64,000 bases of DNA from contig NZ_QVNQ01000003.1 of assembly GCF_003432485.1 (NCBI RefSeq), forward strand, positions 372,001-436,000, read 5' to 3'. This document shows, one piece after another, positions 58,525 to 64,000 of the stretch. This DNA is from Actinomadura spongiicola (lineage in GTDB: Bacteria > Actinomycetota > Actinomycetes > Streptosporangiales > Streptosporangiaceae). Under the pieces are notes generated by a model that was given only the letters and a program-made list of their open reading frames with translations, was not told the DNA's origin and did not search any database. The first letter of the stretch is position 1; each line of letters starts with the position of its first letter. The position numbers and the translations under genes were made by a program.

Positions 58525-59922
58525 TTGGCTGACCTCGACGGGGACAGGCCGGCTGAGGAGACCGGGCCGGCCCTGGAATCGACGGTCGTCGATCCTCCCG
58601 TCACCTCCCACCGACCGGCGAGACTCCCCCATGAGGGTGCGCCCCCCGCGCCCGAGGCGCGACCGCCGGGCGCGTCTCCTCCCGCGCGACCGCCGTCGTT
58701 CGGGGCCGGGACCGGCGCGGAACCGCCGCGTCCCGCCGCTCCCCCACCGCCGCGACCGACAGCCCAACCGGCGCCGGGCCCGGCATCGGTGCCCCGTCCG
58801 CAACCACGACCGACCTCGCCACCGACCTCCCCGCCGCACGCGCAGACCCCACCGGAACCGCCCTCGCAACCGCAGCCGGGGCCCGCCCCGGTGCCTCCAC
58901 CGGTGCCCCGTCCGCAACCACGACCCGGACCGCCGCCGGCCTCGCCGCCGCACGCGCAGACGCCACCGCAACCGCCCTCGCAACCGGAGCCGCGACCGCA
59001 GCCGGGGCCCGTGCCGGTGCCTCCGCCGGTGCCGCCGGAGGAGTTGGAGCGGGGGACGGTGCACGGCGACTCGCTGCTGCGTCGCGTGTCCCGCGGCGCG
59101 GTCCGGCCGTTCCGCCCGTCCGACGATGTGCAGGCGCTGGCCGAGCACGGGGCGTGGATCCAGCATCCGGTGACGACCGGACGGCGTATCGCGGTGACGG
59201 GCCTGCGCGGCGGCGCGGGCAAGAGCACGGTCGCGGCGCTGCTCGCGTCGGTGTTCGCGCGGTACCGGCAGGATCGGGTGCTGGCGCTGGACGTCGATCC
59301 GGAGCTCGGGTCGCTGCCGCTGCGGCTCGGCGCCCCGCCCCGGCACACGCCCGCCGACCTCGCCGGTCTCGATCTCGGCGCGGTGCCTTTCGAGGAGGTC
59401 GAACCGCGGCTGACGCGGCTCGGCGAGAGCCTGTGGGCGCTGCCCGGTCACCGCGGAACGATGGGCGGCGGCATGAACGGCGACGTCTACCGCGCGGTGG
59501 GCATCCCGCTGAGCCGGTTCTTCGGAATCGCCGTGACGGACTGCGGCGCCGGGATCAGCACGGACCTGCACCGGACGGTGCTGTCCGCGGCGCACGCGCA
59601 GGTACTGGTGACCCCCGCGACCGTCGACGGGGCCGCCAGTGTGGGCCGTGCGCTCGACTGGATGAACGCGTCCGGCTTCGAGGGGCTGGTCTCCCGGACC
59701 GTGGTGGTGTTCGCGGTGCAGAGTCCGCATCTGAAACGGCTCGCGGACGTGCGGAAGGCCGGAGAGATCCTCGCCGAGGCCGGGGTCGCCTCGATCAGGC
59801 TTCAATTCGACCGGCAGTTGGCCGCCGGATCGGTGCTCGACACCGGGCGGCTGGCCTACGCGACCCGGGTCACCGCCGTCTCGATCGCCGCCGAGGCGCT
59901 GCGACGGGCGCTGACGGCGTGA
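58525..59922 (+). CDS. proline-rich MinD/ParA-like ATPase of T7SS
   Basis: This 465-aa protein starts at TTG 58525 (AGAGGAAG just upstream). Residues about 25-190 are Pro/Gln-rich with a 114-bp (38-aa) tandem repeat, and residues about 225-465 are a deviant-Walker ATPase (TGLRGGAGKSTVAALL, DVDPELGSLPLRLG). Similar ATPases (EspI-like) accompany ESX systems and may regulate or position the translocon. Overlap-free, 8 nt after eccD. Confidence 0.87.
   Translation: MADLDGDRPAEETGPALESTVVDPPVTSHRPARLPHEGAPPAPEARPPGASPPARPPSFGAGTGAEPPRPAAPPPPRPTAQPAPGPASVPRPQPRPTSPPTSPPHAQTPPEPPSQPQPGPAPVPPPVPRPQPRPGPPPASPPHAQTPPQPPSQPEPRPQPGPVPVPPPVPPEELERGTVHGDSLLRRVSRGAVRPFRPSDDVQALAEHGAWIQHPVTTGRRIAVTGLRGGAGKSTVAALLASVFARYRQDRVLALDVDPELGSLPLRLGAPPRHTPADLAGLDLGAVPFEEVEPRLTRLGESLWALPGHRGTMGGGMNGDVYRAVGIPLSRFFGIAVTDCGAGISTDLHRTVLSAAHAQVLVTPATVDGAASVGRALDWMNASGFEGLVSRTVVVFAVQSPHLKRLADVRKAGEILAEAGVASIRLQFDRQLAAGSVLDTGRLAYATRVTAVSIAAEALRRALTA
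58789..58990 (+). repeat. 114-bp tandem repeat in proline-rich linker
   Basis: A block beginning GTGCCCCGTCCGCAACC at 58789 recurs at 58903 (period 114 bp, in frame), giving two similar Pro/Gln/Arg-rich 38-aa segments in the ATPase. Confidence 0.8.
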
Positions 59923-59925
59923 CGG

Positions 59926-60723
59926 TCACGAGCGCAGCCGTTCCATCGGCTCGCCGCGCCGCCACCGGAACGTGGTGGGCGCGCACGGATCGGAGGAGGA
60001 CGCGTGCATTTCCTCGGTGACGTCGGCGAACGCGGGAAGGGCGTCCCGGGCGGTCGAGGTGAGCGGGTGGAGCAGCATCGTGCTGTGCGTCGGCACCGAG
60101 AACAGCGCACCCTCCGGCCCCGCCTCGGGGACGAAACGCGCGATCTCGGTCAGCAGGACCGGAACGTACCGGGATCCCGGCTTGCTGACCACGCGGACCG
60201 ACTCCCGCAGCGTGAGGGGCTGGTCGCGGACGTCCACGTCGGCCACCTCCTCGTGCGTGCGGGTGACGACGTAGCCGAGCCGCCGCAGCCCGAGCAGGTT
60301 CGCCCGCGCCTTGGTGAGCGGGCCGCCGTACTCGGGATGGTCGATGACGATCACCCCGTCGAAGAACGGTCCGGCGCTCACCGCCATCAGGGGCTCGCGG
60401 TCGGCGTCCGACAGCTTCGGCACGATCCGGAGCCGCAACAGTTCGCGGACGTCCCCCAGCAGCTCGATGTCGGCGATCGACAGCACGACGAGGTCGCCGG
60501 CCTCGCGGATCCAGTCCTCGACCAGCCGCGGCCAGCGTTCGGACGGCTCCCGGGCGCACCTCTCCAGGGCGACCCAGGTGGAGACGCCGCGTGCGTACCG
60601 GCCCACCGGGAAGATCACTCTGGCCGTGGGGACGTCGAAGGTCGCGCCGGGGAACACGACGGGCAGGAGGTCCTCGATGAGGGCGTGCACCCGGCCGGAC
60701 ACCTCCACGATCGGCATGTCCAT
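59926..60723 (-). CDS. protein of unknown function in T7SS locus
   Basis: This 265-aa soluble protein begins MDMPIVEVSGRVHALIEDLLPVVFPGATFDVP and contains long helical and strand segments (LVVLSIADIELLGDVRELLRL, VIVIDHPEYGGPLTKARANLLGL). It has no signal peptide, and I do not recognise its family. GGAGG lies about 5 nt before the ATG. It is transcribed against its neighbours, 4 bp from the ATPase stop, and shares an 84-nt divergent promoter region with eccC. Confidence 0.65.
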   Translation of the reverse strand: MDMPIVEVSGRVHALIEDLLPVVFPGATFDVPTARVIFPVGRYARGVSTWVALERCAREPSERWPRLVEDWIREAGDLVVLSIADIELLGDVRELLRLRIVPKLSDADREPLMAVSAGPFFDGVIVIDHPEYGGPLTKARANLLGLRRLGYVVTRTHEEVADVDVRDQPLTLRESVRVVSKPGSRYVPVLLTEIARFVPEAGPEGALFSVPTHSTMLLHPLTSTARDALPAFADVTEEMHASSSDPCAPTTFRWRRGEPMERLRS

Positions 60724-60807
60724 CGAAACCTCCAAGGGTGATCCGGCTTCCCTGGAACCGACATTAGGGTTGTCTGACGCCAACATGAACGTCGAGGAGT
60801 GACGGTC

Positions 60808-63800
60808 GTGACCATCCGGGTAGTCCATCGACCGGCCCGTACCATCCTGCCCCCTCCGGAGCCCGAGCCGCGTCTCATCGAGGCGCCGCCCACCCTCCCG
60901 GAGGAGGGCGCGCAGGGCAACCAGGTGCTGATGATCCTGCCCATGGTCGGGATGATGGCCTCGCTGGCGATCATGACGGTGCTGCGGAACCCGGCGTTCA
61001 TGGTCTTCGGGGCGGTGCTGCTGGTCGTGGCGGTGCTGGCGGGCGCGGCGATGCTGCTGTCGCGGCGCGGGCAGGTGTCCCGGCAGCGCCGCGCGCAGCG
61101 GGAGCGGTATCTGGAGTATTTGGAGACGCTGCGGGAGGAGCTGGCGGCCTGGGAGGCGGCGGAGCGCGCACGCGCCCGCGTCTTGGACCCGCCGCCGGAG
61201 GCGCTGTACGACATCGTCCGCGACCCGACCCGGCTGTGGGAGCGCCGACGCCGCCAACCCGACTTCCTGCGGGTGCGGGTCGGTACCGGGTTCATGCCGG
61301 GCGCGCCGCTGGACCTCGGGGAGCAGGGCACCGCGCTGACGCCGACCGACCCGTTCATGCTCGCGGAGGCGCGGGCGGTGATGGACCGGTTCCGCAGCGC
61401 GCCCGACATGCCGCTGACCTTGCCGCTCGACATGGCGGGGAACGTCAGCGTGGTCGGCACGCGCCAGGACGTGCTGCGGCTGATGCGGGCGTTGCTGGCC
61501 CAGTTCGCGGCGTTCCACTCGCCGCAGGACGTGGCGGTCGCGGTGGCCTGCGGCGCCGACCGCGCCGCCGACTGGGACTGGGTGAAGTGGCTGCCGCACG
61601 TCCTGGACCGGCATCGCCACGACGGCGGCGCGCCCGTCCGGCTTATCGCGCCGAGCCCGCTGCGGCTGGCCGCGCTGCTCGCCGACGACCTGCGGGAGCG
61701 CACCGACTTCGCGGCCGAGGTGCGGCGCGGGCTCGGTCGCAGGGACTCCTTCCAGCTGCTGCGCAGGCTGCTGGTGGTGCACGACACCCACGGCGAGGTC
61801 GCCGCCGACCTGGTCCGCCCGGACGAGACGGTGCCGCCCGCCGACCTGGGGGCGACCATCGTCCATCTGGTGGCCGACCAGCGGCAGGAGCCCGGCGACG
61901 TGAGCGTCCGGATCCGGGTGGACGGCGACCGCGTCGAGGTGGAGGACCTGCGCGACCCGGCCGGGGCGGCGATGGCGGGAACGGTCGACGACGTGCCGTC
62001 CGGAATGCTCGTCGGGCTGACGCGGATGCTGGCGCCGCTGCGGCTGTCGCGCGAGTCGGCCGAGGAGAGCGCGGCCGAGGGCGGCGAGATCGACTTCACC
62101 GCGCTGTGGGGGGTGGACGACCCGGCCGAGCTGGACGTGTCGCGCATGTGGGCGCCGCGCAGCGAGCGCGCGTTCCTGCGGGTGCCGATCGGGCTGGACG
62201 ACGCGGGCGAGCCGGTGGTGCTGGACCTGAAGGAGGCCGCGAGCCTCGGAATGGGGCCGCACGGGCTCTGCGTCGGCGCGACCGGTTCCGGCAAGAGCGA
62301 GATGCTGCGCACGCTGGTGTTGACGCTCGCGGCCACGCACCCGCCCGAGCAGGTCAGCATGGTGCTGGTGGACTACAAGGGCGGCGCCACGTTCGCGCCG
62401 TTCGCGGACCTGCCGCATGTGGCGGGCGTCATCACCAACCTGGAGGACGACGCCGGGCTGATCGAGCGGGCCTACGCGAGCCTGTCCGGTGAGGTGCAGC
62501 GCCGCCAGCAGTTGCTGCGCGACGCGGGCAACATCGCGAACATCGGGGACTACGCGTTCGAGCGGACGCGGCGGCCCGAACTCGCGCCGCTGCCGTACCT
62601 GCTGGTCATCATCGACGAGTTCGGTGAGCTGCTCACCGCCCGGCCCGACTTCATCGAGCTGTTCCTGTCGATCGGCCGGATCGGGCGCAGCATCGGCGTG
62701 CATCTGCTGCTGTCGAGCCAGCGGATCGAGAGCGGGAAGCTACGGGGCCTGGAGACGTACCTGTCGTACCGGCTGGGGCTGCGGACGTTCTCCGAGGAGG
62801 AGAGCCGGACCGTCCTGGACACCCCGGACGCCTTCCACCTGCCCGCGCTGCCGGGGTTCGGGTATCTGAAGGTCGACACGAGCGTGTACCAGCGGTTCAA
62901 GAGCGGGTACGTGTCCGGCCCGTACCGGGGGCCCGTGCAGACGGTGCAGGAGGGCGACAAGCGGCCGCCGGTGCGGGTGTACACGGCCTACAACGTCGCG
63001 GGCCCGCCGGACGCGTCGCGCGGCGCCGAACAACCGGATCCGGGCGCGGCGCTGCCCGAACGTTCCGCCGGTCCCCGGCTGCTGGACGTGATGGTCGCCG
63101 GACTCGTCCGGCACGGCCGCAGAATTCAGGACATCTGGCTGCCGCCGCTGCCCGCGCTGGTCACCCTGGACGGCGTCACCGGCCCCGTCCGGATCGACGA
63201 CGACGGCATGCGCCTGCCGGTGCGGGTCGAGCCGATGCGGGTGCCGATCGGGCTGCTGGACGACGCCCGCCGCCAGTGGCAGGGCGTGTGGTACCTCGAC
63301 CTGGCGTCGGCGGGCGGCCATGTCGCGCTGATCGGCGGCCCGCAGACCGGCAAGACGACGCTGCTGCGCACCCTGGTGCTGTCGCTGGCGCTGACCCACT
63401 CCCCCGCCCAGGCGGCGGTGTACGGGCTGGACCTGCTCGGCGGCGGGCTCCAGGCGCTCGCCGGGTTGCCCAACGTGGGCGGCATCGCGGGCCGCAGCGA
63501 CCGTGAGCGCGTGCGCCGCACCGTCGAGGAGGTCCACGGGATGCTGGACCACCGCCAGGAGGTGTTCCGGCGGCACGGCATCGACAGCGTGCAACGGCTC
63601 CGGTCGATGCACGCGGCCGGGCGGGTGCCGGAGCTTCCGGCGGCGGACGTGGTCCTGGTCGTGGACGGGTTCGGCGCGATCCGCGCCGACTTCGAGGAGA
63701 TCGACGAGATGATCACCGACGTCCTCACCCGTGGCGGCGGATACGGCGTGCACCTGGTGGCCGGGATGCTCCGCTGGAACGACGTGCGCATGTCGGCGCA

Positions 63801-64000
63801 GTCGATGTTCGGCCGCCGCGTCGAGCTGCGGCTGAACGACCCGGCCGACTCCACCGTCGAGCGGAAGCTGGCGCAGACGATCGGGGCGAGCCAGCCGGGC
63901 CGGGCGCTGACCGACGACAAGCTGTTCGCGCAGGTGTCGGTGCCCGCGCTGGGGCACGTCCCCGACCCGGCCGGGCTGGGCGCCGCGGTGGAGGCGGCGG
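60808..64000 (+). CDS. eccC: type VII secretion ATPase EccC (partial, runs off window)
   Basis: At least 1064 codons are present without a stop. Two N-terminal membrane helices (VLMILPMVGMMASLAIMTVL and FMVFGAVLLVVAVLAGAAML) precede FtsK/SpoIIIE-type ATPase domains: Walker A GATGSGKS (residues 490-497) with Walker B LLVIIDEF (D603), and a second P-loop GGPQTGKTT (843-851). The third domain lies beyond position 64000. EccC is the motor of the type VII translocon. GTG 60808 was chosen with GAGGAG about 9 nt upstream. Confidence 0.94.
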   Translation, partial: MTIRVVHRPARTILPPPEPEPRLIEAPPTLPEEGAQGNQVLMILPMVGMMASLAIMTVLRNPAFMVFGAVLLVVAVLAGAAMLLSRRGQVSRQRRAQRERYLEYLETLREELAAWEAAERARARVLDPPPEALYDIVRDPTRLWERRRRQPDFLRVRVGTGFMPGAPLDLGEQGTALTPTDPFMLAEARAVMDRFRSAPDMPLTLPLDMAGNVSVVGTRQDVLRLMRALLAQFAAFHSPQDVAVAVACGADRAADWDWVKWLPHVLDRHRHDGGAPVRLIAPSPLRLAALLADDLRERTDFAAEVRRGLGRRDSFQLLRRLLVVHDTHGEVAADLVRPDETVPPADLGATIVHLVADQRQEPGDVSVRIRVDGDRVEVEDLRDPAGAAMAGTVDDVPSGMLVGLTRMLAPLRLSRESAEESAAEGGEIDFTALWGVDDPAELDVSRMWAPRSERAFLRVPIGLDDAGEPVVLDLKEAASLGMGPHGLCVGATGSGKSEMLRTLVLTLAATHPPEQVSMVLVDYKGGATFAPFADLPHVAGVITNLEDDAGLIERAYASLSGEVQRRQQLLRDAGNIANIGDYAFERTRRPELAPLPYLLVIIDEFGELLTARPDFIELFLSIGRIGRSIGVHLLLSSQRIESGKLRGLETYLSYRLGLRTFSEEESRTVLDTPDAFHLPALPGFGYLKVDTSVYQRFKSGYVSGPYRGPVQTVQEGDKRPPVRVYTAYNVAGPPDASRGAEQPDPGAALPERSAGPRLLDVMVAGLVRHGRRIQDIWLPPLPALVTLDGVTGPVRIDDDGMRLPVRVEPMRVPIGLLDDARRQWQGVWYLDLASAGGHVALIGGPQTGKTTLLRTLVLSLALTHSPAQAAVYGLDLLGGGLQALAGLPNVGGIAGRSDRERVRRTVEEVHGMLDHRQEVFRRHGIDSVQRLRSMHAAGRVPELPAADVVLVVDGFGAIRADFEEIDEMITDVLTRGGGYGVHLVAGMLRWNDVRMSAQSMFGRRVELRLNDPADSTVERKLAQTIGASQPGRALTDDKLFAQVSVPALGHVPDPAGLGAAVEAA

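Noticed and set aside
56233..59805. 1190-codon minus-strand open frame across eccD and the ATPase
   Set aside because: It is antisense to genes with clear motifs and lacks a plausible start or domain.

Overview
This window is about 70 % GC, and its codon use, gene families and gene order are those of a high-GC actinomycete, most plausibly Thermomonosporaceae/Streptosporangiales (Actinomadura-like; inference only). I saw no rRNA, tRNA, CRISPR array, transposase or integrase. Many genes appear to be leaderless: a TAnnnT -10 hexamer ends 6-8 nt before the start codon in at least twelve of them. I used this to choose several starts.

Layout. 173-2836 (-) is a PspA membrane-stress operon (pspA-pspAA-htpX-pspAB). 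2969-7689 holds DUF3043, aldo/keto reductase, a small conserved protein, a DsbA-like protein and the cobU-cobS cobalamin pair. 7673-14417 (-) is a tight six-gene operon: GntR/UTRA regulator, 2x[4Fe-4S] ferredoxin, a SsuA-like lipoprotein fused to a NosL-like domain, an ABC permease and ATPase, and an AprA-like flavoprotein with a HEAT-repeat tail. I consider it one of two candidates for an undescribed system. 14721-26544 is the conserved actinobacterial backbone pepA-(lpdA)-sucB-TIGR01777-lipB-lipA-DUF4191-RDD-glnA, as in mycobacteria, with lpdA, a peptidase E and a DUF1877 gene added. A full GlnR box precedes glnA.

26763-36435 is a block of accessory genes separating glnA from glnE. It holds a peptidoglycan-binding protein, a membrane protein, a beta-helix protein, an XRE/TPR regulator with two small genes, OsmC, a GH3 hexosaminidase with a DasR (dre) site, a TAP-like peptidase and a PAP2 protein. 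glnE-glnA2 follow (36468-40893), then a polar amino acid ABC transporter, an orphan terpene synthase, a regulator/MFS exporter pair and nadE.

48849-64000 is a type VII secretion locus that runs off the window. Its effector arm (-) encodes a 1154-aa polymorphic toxin with an N-terminal WXG-like region, a mid-protein nuclease-like region and a C-terminal ADP-ribosyltransferase with an R/ST/QxE signature. Downstream is a triplicated-domain protein (candidate immunity) and another unknown. The machinery arm (+) encodes an ESAT-6-like pair, a membrane-anchored TNT-domain protein lacking the expected Gln, EccD, a proline-rich MinD/ParA-like ATPase and a partial EccC. This is the second strong candidate. 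The window also joins nitrogen control (glnA/GlnR, glnE, glnA2, nadE), lipoate synthesis and use (lipB, lipA, sucB, lpdA), and GlcNAc-responsive cell-wall turnover (dre-GH3).
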